From NCBI GenBank assembly GCA_946408825.1, contig CAMJTU010000016.1, positions 1 to 64,000 of the forward strand: a stretch of 64,000 nt of DNA, given 5' to 3'. Under the pieces are notes generated by a model. The model searched no databases and had not been told where the DNA came from. It worked only from the letters and a program-made list of their open reading frames with translations. Source of the stretch: an uncultured Planctomycetaceae bacterium. Lineage in GTDB: Bacteria; Planctomycetota; Planctomycetia; Pirellulales; Thermoguttaceae. This document shows, in pieces, positions 7,873 to 15,710 of the stretch. Position 1 is the stretch's first letter; each line of letters begins with the position of its first letter. The position numbers and the translations under genes are program-made.

Positions 7873-8802
7873 ATGGCCGAAAGTCTTAGCGTCAATCGCG
7901 AGTTCAAAGATCGCCTTTTCAAGTTTATCTTCGGCAATCCGGAGCGTAAAGAATGGACGCTCTGGCTTTTTAACGCGCTGAACCACTCGAACTATACGAA
8001 CGCGGACGAGATCGAATTCAACACGTTAGACGACGCCATATACATGAGCATGAAGAACGACGTTTCTTTCCTGCTACATTCGACGCTGAACTTTTACGAA
8101 CAGCAGTCGTCGCTCTGTCCAAATATGCCGATTCGCTTCTTGGAGTACGCGCCGAAGGTCTACAGCGCGTACATCCAAGCGAATCCGAATTTCCACATCT
8201 ACAGTAGCGTTCAGCAGTATCTTCCGGCGCCGCGATTCGTCTGTTTTTACAACGGTCGGGCGGATCAAGAGGATAGCGTCGAGCTGAAACTGTCGACGGC
8301 GTTCGGGGAACATGCGAACGGCAGCTTGGAACTCGTCGTGGAAATGATCAATATCAACTACGGTCATAACCAGGAGCTTTTGGAAGCGTGTCGACCGTTG
8401 AAGGATTACTCATACTTTGTCGCTCAAGCGCGACATTACATGACGGAAACGGACTCGAAAGAAGAGGCGGTCGACGCGGCGTTGAGCGACTTGCCCGACG
8501 ATTCTGTCATTAAACCTTACCTTTTAGCGCATCGAGCGGAGGTTAAGATCATGTGCATCACGGAATACGACGAAGAAAAAGTCCATGCCGACTTCTTTGA
8601 AGACGGGTTTCAACAGGGGATTGAACAGGGGATTGAACAGGGATTTGAACGCGGAGATAAACACGGATTTGAACGTGGGAAAACGCAAGGCGGAATCGAA
8701 ATGCTTGTCAAGGGGGTTTCGACGGGACTTCTTACGACGAGTCAAGCGGCAGCGCTCGCCGAAATGACGGAGGCGGACTTCATGAGCGCGGCGGGGCTTT
8801 GA
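7873..8802 (+). CDS. Rpn-family recombination-promoting nuclease / putative transposase
   Basis: Rpn proteins are PD-(D/E)XK DNA endonucleases, related to transposase_31, that raise RecA-independent recombination. The N-terminal domain has DRLFKFIFG at the start and the catalytic-type block MKNDVSFLLHSTLNFYEQQS near residues 58-78, equivalent to the family's ND-(x)n-E-x-Q-S. The middle has FVCFYNGR and ELVVEMININYGHN. The C-terminal tail carries the usual short repeats (GIEQGIEQGFERG, then DKHGFERGKTQG), followed by a helical segment ending in MTEADFMSAAGL. AAGGAG lies ten bases upstream of the ATG. Immediately downstream is a decayed second copy of the 3' third of this gene. Such genes are often multicopy and expand by duplication. 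Confidence 0.82.
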   Translation: MAESLSVNREFKDRLFKFIFGNPERKEWTLWLFNALNHSNYTNADEIEFNTLDDAIYMSMKNDVSFLLHSTLNFYEQQSSLCPNMPIRFLEYAPKVYSAYIQANPNFHIYSSVQQYLPAPRFVCFYNGRADQEDSVELKLSTAFGEHANGSLELVVEMININYGHNQELLEACRPLKDYSYFVAQARHYMTETDSKEEAVDAALSDLPDDSVIKPYLLAHRAEVKIMCITEYDEEKVHADFFEDGFQQGIEQGIEQGFERGDKHGFERGKTQGGIEMLVKGVSTGLLTTSQAAALAEMTEADFMSAAGL

Positions 8803-8850
8803 CGTCCGTCTTCCTTTGTCGGGGACGTAAAAGCAAACGCAACGTTTCCG

Positions 8851-9111
8851 TCGAACTGAGGTTAAGATCATGTGTATTACCGAATACGACTAAGAAAGAG
8901 TCCATTCCGAATTCTTTGAAGACGGCGTTATCGTCGGCGATAAACGAGGGTTTGAACGGGGGATAGCGCAGGGAATAGCGCAAGGAGAAGCCAGGGAGGG
9001 GGCTAATTGCTTATCAAACTTGTTTCGTCGGAGACTCTCACGATTAGCCAAGCGGCGGAATTTGCGCACATGTCGGAATCTGAATTTGCGAGCGTTGCAG
9101 GGCTTCGATAA
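8851..9111 (+). pseudogene. Decayed copy of the Rpn-type gene 3' end
   Basis: The stretch aligns with positions about 8531-8802 of the intact gene next door. Both share the bases around GAGGTTAAGATCATGTG and the protein line ITEYD, FFEDG and KRGFERG. The copy has TAA at 8891 where the intact gene has GAA, directly after TEYD. A frameshift lies between the GIAQGIAQGEA repeats and the tail, which continues in another frame as VSSETLTISQAAEFAHMSES and ends in VAGLR before TAA. The N-terminal nuclease domain is absent. The remnant is therefore a non-functional partial duplication, and it fills most of the gap 8803-9213. Confidence 0.85.
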
Positions 9112-9213
9112 GCTTTTTCACGACAAACGGGTTGTGGCGCGCTTTATAACGACGGATATACACGCTTATGAAGGCGGCGTCCTCCCCGCTTTTTGCTTTA
9201 TAAGGCGATTCAA

Positions 9214-10716
9214 ATGCATCGATTTTTCTTTCTGATCTCGGTATTAATCCTTCTGTCGTCTCTCGGAACCGCCGTTGCAGACAGTCCTTGGGAGCCGATT
9301 CCCGGCCTGGACGAATCGACGAACCCTGACGACGTCGTCGTCGCGTATGAAACGACGGCGGATAAGTCGCGCCTCTTCCGGAAAGAAACGATTTCTTTCG
9401 GCGGCGCGGGCGACGTCGACGCGACCTTGACTCTCGACCCGGAAACGACGTTCCAGACTGTCGACGGGTTCGGCGCCGCGATCACCGGTTCGACCGCGTT
9501 CAATCTTTATAAAATGCCGGAGAACGCGCGCCGTTCGCTTCTTGAGGAAACGTTTTCTCCTACGCGCGGACTAGGGTATAGCTTTGTCCGAACGTCGATC
9601 GGTTGCTCTGACTTCTCCCTGAGCGAGTTTTCACTCTGCGACGAACCGGGAATCGAGAATTTCGCGCTTTCTTCCGAGGACAAAGAGTACGTGATACCCG
9701 CCCTGAAAGAAATCTTGGCGATCAATCCGGAACTGAAGATCATGGCGTCGCCGTGGACTTGCCCGCCATGGATGAAGGTCGATAATCTCAAGGACCTTAA
9801 ACCCTATCCGCGTTGGACGAGCGGTCAATTGAACCCGCAATATTACGACGACTACGCGACCTACTTTGTTCGATATCTCGAATCGATGCGAGACGAGGGC
9901 GTTCCGATTTACGCGATAACGATGCAGAACGAGCCCCTCAATCGCGGCAACTCGGCGTCTCTCTTTATGACATGGCAAGAACAGAAAGAATTTGTCAAAG
10001 TCCTTGGCCCTAAGTTGCGCGACGCCGGACTGGAAACGCTTATCATTGCGTTTGACCATAACTTCAACTACGATTCCAATAAACCGGAATGTCGCGACCA
10101 GTTCGGCTACCCTCTCCATATTTACGAGGACGCGGAAGCGGCGCAGTTTCTTGCCGGAGCTGCTTATCACGCCTACGGAGGGAATAAAGAAGAGATGAAA
10201 CGCGTTCATGACGCGCGTCCCGACAAGGATCTCTGGTTTACGGAACAATCGATAGGCGACTGGGGCTATTCTTTCGGGGGCGATTTAACGTGGTTTATGC
10301 GCGAAGTCGGAATAGGCGTTATGAATTACGGATGCAAAGGGATCGTCGTCTGGAACTTTCTGCTCGACGATCAGAAAGGCCCGAACCGCCCCGGAGGCTG
10401 CCAGTCGTGCTATGGCGCGGTCAATCTTTCGACGACTGATTTTAAATCGGCGGAACGGTATTCCCACTTTTACGAAATAGGTCATTTTTCTAAAGTCGCG
10501 GCGCCCGGCGCGAAGCGCGTCCAACTCGTTCAGGACGGCGCCGCGGAGGGACTCTATGCTTGCGCTTTCGCGAATCCCGACGGATCGCTTTCTCTCGTCG
10601 CGCTCAACGACGCGAATTCGCCGCGTTCGATCAAAGTAAAGAGCGGCGACCGAGAGTTCGTTGCGACTCTTCAAAAGAAGGGAACGCGTTCCTTTAAGTG
10701 GAAAGCGTCGAAATAA
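9214..10716 (+). CDS. Secreted GH30-family glycosidase
   Basis: Glycoside hydrolase family 30 (glucosylceramidase, beta-1,6-glucanase or related). A signal peptide (HRFFFLISVLILLSSLGTAVA) is followed by a (beta/alpha)8 barrel and a C-terminal beta domain. Typical segments are TVDGFGAAITGSTA, YSFVRTSIGCSDFS and ASPWTCPPWMK. The acid/base is E240 in MQNEP and the nucleophile is E344 in WFTEQSIGDW. The end (DGSLSLVALNDANS) is the family's C-terminal sheet. I chose the ATG at 9214, with AAGGCG upstream; an in-frame TTG at 9193 would add seven residues before the signal peptide. Mature protein is likely periplasmic, outer-membrane-bound or extracellular. Exact substrate specificity within GH30 cannot be read by eye. 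Confidence 0.9.
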   Translation: MHRFFFLISVLILLSSLGTAVADSPWEPIPGLDESTNPDDVVVAYETTADKSRLFRKETISFGGAGDVDATLTLDPETTFQTVDGFGAAITGSTAFNLYKMPENARRSLLEETFSPTRGLGYSFVRTSIGCSDFSLSEFSLCDEPGIENFALSSEDKEYVIPALKEILAINPELKIMASPWTCPPWMKVDNLKDLKPYPRWTSGQLNPQYYDDYATYFVRYLESMRDEGVPIYAITMQNEPLNRGNSASLFMTWQEQKEFVKVLGPKLRDAGLETLIIAFDHNFNYDSNKPECRDQFGYPLHIYEDAEAAQFLAGAAYHAYGGNKEEMKRVHDARPDKDLWFTEQSIGDWGYSFGGDLTWFMREVGIGVMNYGCKGIVVWNFLLDDQKGPNRPGGCQSCYGAVNLSTTDFKSAERYSHFYEIGHFSKVAAPGAKRVQLVQDGAAEGLYACAFANPDGSLSLVALNDANSPRSIKVKSGDREFVATLQKKGTRSFKWKASK

Positions 10717-10780
10717 CCCCCAACCGAAAAATTCCTTTGGGATTGGACGTTTGAAATAATTTCAAAAAACAAAGAAATTA

Positions 10781-10819
10781 AAAAAAGCAAACGCGGCTGG
10801 AACTTCTTCCAGCCGCGTT
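10781..10819 (-). terminator. Rho-independent terminator of malQ
   Basis: Arms AACGCGGCTGG (10790-10800) and CCAGCCGCGTT (10809-10819) form an 11-bp stem. On the minus strand it is followed by TTGCTTTTTT, which fits the end of malQ. The plus-strand side lacks a T run, but the stem may also help end the GH30 transcript. Confidence 0.75.
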
Positions 10820-10869
10820 CGTTCTAAGCGTCGAGGGGAGACGCGAAAACGACGGGACTAGACGTCGCT

Positions 10870-12777
10870 TCATTCGTCAGGCTTCGGATTGTCCTCTTCT
10901 GTGTAATACTCGTCGAATAACGCCGTTGGTCCGCTCTTTTCTTTGATGCTTTTACGACTTAAACTTCTCGTCTTAATCCGGCTTGGCGCGCGGCCCGTCT
11001 CTTCCGCAATATGGGCGAGGAACTCCGCGTCTTCGCTAAAGAACGTGTTGAGCGGAAGCCGCCATCTCCAACATCCTTTTTTGGCGCCCGGGTAATTGAT
11101 TTGCGCGTCGTTTGACAGTCCAAGAGCGTCTTGAATCGGGAAGACGACGAGCAGAGAATTAGAGTCCGCGACGGCGCGAAGCGCCGGGGCGTGGAGAATG
11201 GCGACGGATTGCGGCAAATCGGGAGACCTGCGAACAACGCTCTTTGGGGGTCTCGATAATCTCAGTCCGTCGGCGACGCGGGAAAGCAGCGTCTTGAGAG
11301 GACGAGGATTGCGCTGTGGCGCAGGGGGATCGTGACGACCGCGATAACGCCGGAGAATTTCACGGATTGCCGAGAAATCAAGTTTCTTCATTTGCCGTCC
11401 GCCAAACCTTCGAGCGTTGTCGAGCCAGCCTAGAATCGGCGCCGCGTCGTGGGTTTCCGTGTATCCGACGCTCAGTTCGGGCCATTCGCGAACTGGATTG
11501 GCAAGAAAACCTGAACGCGGATCGACTTTTAGGGATTCAAGAGAAAATTGGAGAACGCGCATTCCCGGAAGTTCATAGTGATCGCGAAGATCGGCGACGC
11601 CTTTATTCATGACGCCAAGGTCTTCAACAACGAACGCGTCCTTGGGAGATTCGGCAAAAATCGCGTCGAAGAAACGCTCTTGAGGACCGGGAACCCATCC
11701 TTCCTCGTAAACGTCGTCCGGATGAATCGCGTATCGCGCCGCCGCGGCTTGTTCTTCCGCCCAAAGCGCGTCGTCGTCCGGTTCAGGAGTTTTGCTCGGG
11801 AAACTGTAATAGTTGTAGAACCCGATAAAATGATCGAGTCGCAACATGTCGAAGCGTTCGAGCGTCTTTTTGATTCGGTTTCGCCACCATAGAAAATCGG
11901 TCTCGATATGGCGCGACCATCGATAGGTCGGCATTCCCCAATGTTGACCGTCTTCGCGGTAACCGTCTGAAGCCGTGCCGCCTTCGCGGACGATATGTCC
12001 GTCGCGCGTCGCCATGAAAAGCTCTGGCGCAGCCCAAACGTCGGCGCTTTCGATTCCGACGTAAATAGGGACGTCGCCGATGATTCTGACCTCGCGCGCC
12101 GCGCATTCGTTGCGAAATTCACGCCATTGGACGTCGAAGACCAACTGGAGAAATTTCGTTTGCTCTATCTGATCCGCGTGTTCTTTGGCGAACGCCTCAA
12201 GCGCTTCAGGGTCGCGACGCCGAATTTCCGTCGGCCACTGCGACCAATCGTAAGTGTCGAACGTTTCCGCCGCCGCTTCAAAGAGCGCGTAATCGTCGAG
12301 CCAAAAGGCGTTTTTAGCTCGAAACTGCTCTTCTATCCTGCGATAACGCTCGCCGCCGAGCCCCTTGCTATAACGCGTGTAAGCTTCCTGCCAAAAGGGC
12401 TTGCGCCTCTGGCGCGCCTTTTTATAATTGACCTTTGTCGAGTTTGAACCGTACAGCGGGAAGGCGTTTTCGCTCCGCGACGCTCGCGTTCGACAGCGTT
12501 CCGTCGACTCGGGAACCAAGTCTTCCTCATAGAGTTCTTCGAGGTCGAGATAAAGAATCTCGCCGGCAAACGCGGAACGGCCGGCGTAAGGCGAGCCGCT
12601 TCCGTCGGCAGGCGAAACCGGAAGCGTTTGAAACCACGATTGTTTAGCTGTTTGGAGGAAGTTGAGAAACGTTTCGGCGTAGCGTCCCAGCGAGCCAATG
12701 TCCAATGTTCCAGGCAGGGAGAAAAGGGGCGCCAAAACGCCCGAAGAACGTTTTTGAATACGCATTTCGATTCCCAT
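10870..12777 (-). CDS. malQ: 4-alpha-glucanotransferase (amylomaltase, GH77)
   Basis: Transfers alpha-1,4-glucan segments between maltodextrins and releases glucose, in glycogen or starch metabolism in the cytoplasm. GH77 motifs are present: GSGSPYAGRSAFAG near the N terminus, REVRIIGDVPIYVG, HWGMPTYRWSRH, the nucleophile Asp in MLRLDHFIGFYNY near residue 310, the acid/base Glu in FVVEDLGVM, and the third acid in YTETHDAAPILGW. The last also differs from the usual THDNDT. The enzyme ends with a charged tail of about 60 residues. I take the ATG at 12777 as start. A longer frame begins at 12888, but its extra 37 residues look unlike the family. Transcription diverges from the YfcE-like gene. 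About 635 residues is long for bacterial MalQ (about 500-700). Confidence 0.9.
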   Translation of the reverse strand: MGIEMRIQKRSSGVLAPLFSLPGTLDIGSLGRYAETFLNFLQTAKQSWFQTLPVSPADGSGSPYAGRSAFAGEILYLDLEELYEEDLVPESTERCRTRASRSENAFPLYGSNSTKVNYKKARQRRKPFWQEAYTRYSKGLGGERYRRIEEQFRAKNAFWLDDYALFEAAAETFDTYDWSQWPTEIRRRDPEALEAFAKEHADQIEQTKFLQLVFDVQWREFRNECAAREVRIIGDVPIYVGIESADVWAAPELFMATRDGHIVREGGTASDGYREDGQHWGMPTYRWSRHIETDFLWWRNRIKKTLERFDMLRLDHFIGFYNYYSFPSKTPEPDDDALWAEEQAAAARYAIHPDDVYEEGWVPGPQERFFDAIFAESPKDAFVVEDLGVMNKGVADLRDHYELPGMRVLQFSLESLKVDPRSGFLANPVREWPELSVGYTETHDAAPILGWLDNARRFGGRQMKKLDFSAIREILRRYRGRHDPPAPQRNPRPLKTLLSRVADGLRLSRPPKSVVRRSPDLPQSVAILHAPALRAVADSNSLLVVFPIQDALGLSNDAQINYPGAKKGCWRWRLPLNTFFSEDAEFLAHIAEETGRAPSRIKTRSLSRKSIKEKSGPTALFDEYYTEEDNPKPDE

Positions 12778-12953
12778 AGAGTCTTCTTTTAGGCGTGCGA
12801 CGGCGAAAATTGCCAACGCCAGAACAGAGCAGCGCGTGGGGGTCTGACTGTTTTTGCGACGCGTCTTTAAAATTACAATTGCGTCCAAATACTCACTTTC
12901 TAATGATTATAGGTTTTTTAACAGCTGGCGCAACGACGCCGAGAGGCTTCACG

Positions 12954-13448
12954 ATGAATTTTTTTTCCTTGGGAATTGTCAGTGATTCGCATAATAACGA
13001 TTATGCAATTCAGGCGGCCTTGAACGTTTTCAAAAGACATGGCGTCGACCAAGTCGTCCATTGCGGCGACGTTGTTTCTCCAGAACACGTTAAGTATTTT
13101 TCTGATTTTAAAACAACGTTTGTCGTCGGCAATAACGACGATGAAGCGGAACTTGCGGTCGAAGCCGCGAAGATTGGCGCCGTCGTTCTGCCTCAGCCCG
13201 TCTGCCTCGATTGGCATGGTAAAAAGCTGTTCCTAGTCCATGGACACGACGGCGGTAAGGACGCTGCGGAAACAGCGTTTCGTTCGGGAGATTGGGACCT
13301 CGTATGTTATGGTCATACGCATATCGCCGATCTTCGGGAAATCCCGGGAACAATCATTCTGAATCCCGGCGCTCTGAGAAACGGCGATTTTTGTATTTTT
13401 ACCGGGGCCGGCGTGCTTCATCGGATGAATATCGAGGACTTCGAGTGA
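12954..13448 (+). CDS. YfcE/MJ0936-family metallophosphoesterase
   Basis: Small calcineurin-like phosphodiesterase. The metal-binding motifs appear in order: DSH (residues 11-13), HCGDVVS, GNNDDE, VHGHDGG and YGHTH, followed by NPGALRNGD. That is the complete two-metal site of the YfcE family, which cleaves phosphodiesters such as model bis-phosphates; the natural substrate is not known for most members. GAGAGG lies upstream of the ATG at 12954. A longer frame from 12795 would overlap the malQ start region and has no family-like residues, so I reject it. The 164-residue length is right. It is divergent from malQ, with a gap of about 175 bases holding no clear promoter. Confidence 0.9.
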   Translation: MNFFSLGIVSDSHNNDYAIQAALNVFKRHGVDQVVHCGDVVSPEHVKYFSDFKTTFVVGNNDDEAELAVEAAKIGAVVLPQPVCLDWHGKKLFLVHGHDGGKDAAETAFRSGDWDLVCYGHTHIADLREIPGTIILNPGALRNGDFCIFTGAGVLHRMNIEDFE

Positions 13449-13568
13449 TTATGTTCCGCGCCGGCTCGCCCCTCGCACATTGACAAATCATGTATTCGAC
13501 TCTTCTCCGTTCTTTTTAGATTTCGCGTATATTTCTACGAAGATTCTGACGTCGAGCGCGCTTAGACC

Positions 13569-13597
13569 TTGAATTTCTCTTAGAACCAAGCTAAAAC
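13569..13597 (+). promoter_or_regulatory. Candidate promoter for the bifunctional esterase gene
   Basis: TTGAAT at 13569-13574, a 17-base spacer and TAAAAC at 13592-13597, about 80 bases before the ATG at 13680. Four of six -35 bases and four of six -10 bases fit, so this is plausible, not certain. Confidence 0.35.
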
Positions 13598-13679
13598 TAA
13601 CGTCGGAAACGCCCTTGTCAAAGCGCGGACGACGTCGTCCTGCCGCAAGGCGCGTTCAAGCTGAATAACGAGGCGCTCT

Positions 13680-15608
13680 ATGTCGTTAAAAAAATGTTTC
13701 TTTAGTTTCGTCGTCGCGTTGGCGACGTTTGCCCTGACGAACGCCGTCCACGCGCAAAACCTCGACGAGAACGGCGCGCTTCCTCGCGCGACCCCCGAGT
13801 CGGTCGGTATTTCCTCCGACGACGTCGCCGAGGCGCTCCGCGCGCTTGACGAGAAAATCAGTCGCGTCGACAGCGTGATGATTCTCCGCGACGGCAAGGT
13901 CGTCTGTGAAGCGTGGCGCACGCCCGCAGCTCCCAACGAACCCCACGCGCTCTATTCGCTCAGCAAGAGCTTTGCGTCGACCGCGATCGGTTTCGCCGTC
14001 CAAGAAGGGAAAATGACGCTCGATCAGAAGATCGTCGACGTCTTTCCCGAGGACGTTCCCGACGACGTCGACGAGAATCTCAAGAAGGCGACGATTCGCG
14101 ATCTCCTCATGATGGCGTGCGGGCATAAATCGGAACCGCCGCGCTCGCACAACGTTTCCGCGTTCTATAACCTTGAAGGTCCGAAAACGACGCCCGATCA
14201 GCCGACGTGGGCGCAGGCGTTCATGCGTCAACCGACGCCTTATGAGCCCGGAACGCATTTCGTGTACAACACGGTCGGGACGTATATGGCGTCGGCGGCT
14301 CTTGAAAAAATTACAGGCGAGAATCTCCGCGATTACCTCGTTCCGCGCCTTTTCGAACCGCTTCATATTGCGACGCCGTTCTGGGAGAAATCGCCCGAAG
14401 GTTATACTAAAGGCGGGACAGGCCTTTTCCTGACGACCGAGGATATTGCGAAATTCGGTCAATTCTACCTCCAGAAAGGCGTTTGGAACGGCAAACGTCT
14501 CCTTTCGGAAGAATGGATCAACGAAGCGACGAGCAAGCAGATTTCCAACGGCGACGAGAAGAACAACTGGTCGATGGGTTACGGTTACCAGTTCTGGCGC
14601 TGCGTGAACAACTCGTATCGTGGCGACGGGATGTACGGGCAATTTTGCGTCGTCATGCCGGATCAGAACGCGGTCGTCGTTCTGACGTCCGATACTTCGC
14701 AGACGGGCGAGGAACTGGATATCCTCTTCAATACGCTCGCGCCGAAAATGAAGGACGCGCCTCTTCCGGAGAATCCTGACGCGGTCGCGAAACTTCGCGA
14801 ACTTGAGAAGTCGCTCAAACCGAAAGAGGGCGCTTCCAAGAGTCAACTCGTCGCTTTGACAATTCATAACGACGCGCTCGGTCAGGATATGCGCTATATC
14901 GTCTACACGCCCAAAGGATACCTGACGACGTCGGCAAGCTACCCCGTTCTTTATCTCCTTCACGGTCTGAGTGACGACGAAAAGACGTGGTCGAGCCAAG
15001 AGAAGGGGCAGATGCAGCGCATTTGCGACGAGTATTTCGCGAATCACCCGGAACAGAAGCGGGTTATCGTCATGCCCGACGCGCGCGCGACGTGGTATCG
15101 CGACGCGCCCTTTGGTCCGGATCAGTACGAGACGTTCTTCTTCGACACGTTTGTCCCTCATGTTGAAAAGCAGTTCCGCATCCGAACGGATCGCGAATCT
15201 CGCGCGGTCGCAGGGCTTTCGATGGGCGGCTACGGGACGCTCCTTTACGCAGTGCATCATCCCGACCTCTTCAGCGCGGCGTTTGCGATGAGTCCCGCGG
15301 CGTCGGTCGGTCAACGCCGTCCGGAACGCCGTCCTGACACTTCCGACGAGCAGTTTGCCGCGATGACGAAATGGGCCGAGAATAACGACGTTATCGCGTA
15401 TCTCGACTCCCTCGCCGACAAGAAAGCTGTTCGCTTTATGATCGACTGCGGCGACGACGATTTCTGCCTGCCCGGCGCATGGGACTTCTTCCAAAAGGCG
15501 CGGAAACTCGGCGTTCCTTGCGAACTCCGCATTCGCGACGGCGTCCATAGCTGGGATTATTGGCGCGTCTCGCTCCCGATGGCGCTCGATTTTATCTCCA
15601 ATAAATGA
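13680..15608 (+). CDS. Secreted beta-lactamase-like / esterase-D two-domain hydrolase
   Basis: Two unrelated serine hydrolases in one chain. After a signal peptide ending VHAQ (cleavage near residue 25), residues about 35-360 form a serine beta-lactamase/DD-peptidase-like domain: S93-x-x-K96 in YSLSKSF, and Y-x-N at about 196 in FVYNTVG. Residues about 380-642 form an alpha/beta hydrolase of the esterase-D/feruloyl-esterase type (PF00756): YPVLYLLHGLSDDE, the nucleophile elbow GLSMGG (S514), an acidic ICGDDDF-like loop (IDCGDDDF), and the catalytic His in DGVHSWDYW. Neighbouring GH30 and GH127 genes suggest deacylation of plant polysaccharides. That role is inference; the beta-lactamase-like half may be an esterase and not a resistance enzyme. 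Confidence 0.88.
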   Translation: MSLKKCFFSFVVALATFALTNAVHAQNLDENGALPRATPESVGISSDDVAEALRALDEKISRVDSVMILRDGKVVCEAWRTPAAPNEPHALYSLSKSFASTAIGFAVQEGKMTLDQKIVDVFPEDVPDDVDENLKKATIRDLLMMACGHKSEPPRSHNVSAFYNLEGPKTTPDQPTWAQAFMRQPTPYEPGTHFVYNTVGTYMASAALEKITGENLRDYLVPRLFEPLHIATPFWEKSPEGYTKGGTGLFLTTEDIAKFGQFYLQKGVWNGKRLLSEEWINEATSKQISNGDEKNNWSMGYGYQFWRCVNNSYRGDGMYGQFCVVMPDQNAVVVLTSDTSQTGEELDILFNTLAPKMKDAPLPENPDAVAKLRELEKSLKPKEGASKSQLVALTIHNDALGQDMRYIVYTPKGYLTTSASYPVLYLLHGLSDDEKTWSSQEKGQMQRICDEYFANHPEQKRVIVMPDARATWYRDAPFGPDQYETFFFDTFVPHVEKQFRIRTDRESRAVAGLSMGGYGTLLYAVHHPDLFSAAFAMSPAASVGQRRPERRPDTSDEQFAAMTKWAENNDVIAYLDSLADKKAVRFMIDCGDDDFCLPGAWDFFQKARKLGVPCELRIRDGVHSWDYWRVSLPMALDFISNK

Positions 15609-15640
15609 ACGTCGTCTGACGACGTGTTGATTTGACGTTT

Positions 15641-15675
15641 CGACGACTGGGGATACCCGCTATCCCTGGTCGTCG
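15641..15675 (+). terminator. Hairpin after the esterase gene
   Basis: Arms CGACGACTGGGGATA and TATCCCTGGTCGTCG surround CCCGC, with two mismatches in 15 pairs. Only a mixed CT stretch follows (TTCTCTC), so termination would be weak. A smaller tight hairpin (ACGTCGTC-T-GACGACGT) lies at about 15609-15625. Confidence 0.45.
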
Positions 15676-15710
15676 CGCTGTTCTCTCTACATTCTTTTGT
15701 ACTTACCGCC

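Noticed and set aside
12795..12953. Longer start for the YfcE-like gene (217 residues)
   Set aside because: The extra 53 residues lack family similarity and lie over the malQ start; the ATG at 12954 has GAGAGG.
13686..15548. 620-residue minus-strand frame opposite the esterase fusion
   Set aside because: Same codon-bias artefact; no ribosome site or domain, while the plus strand has two complete catalytic domains.
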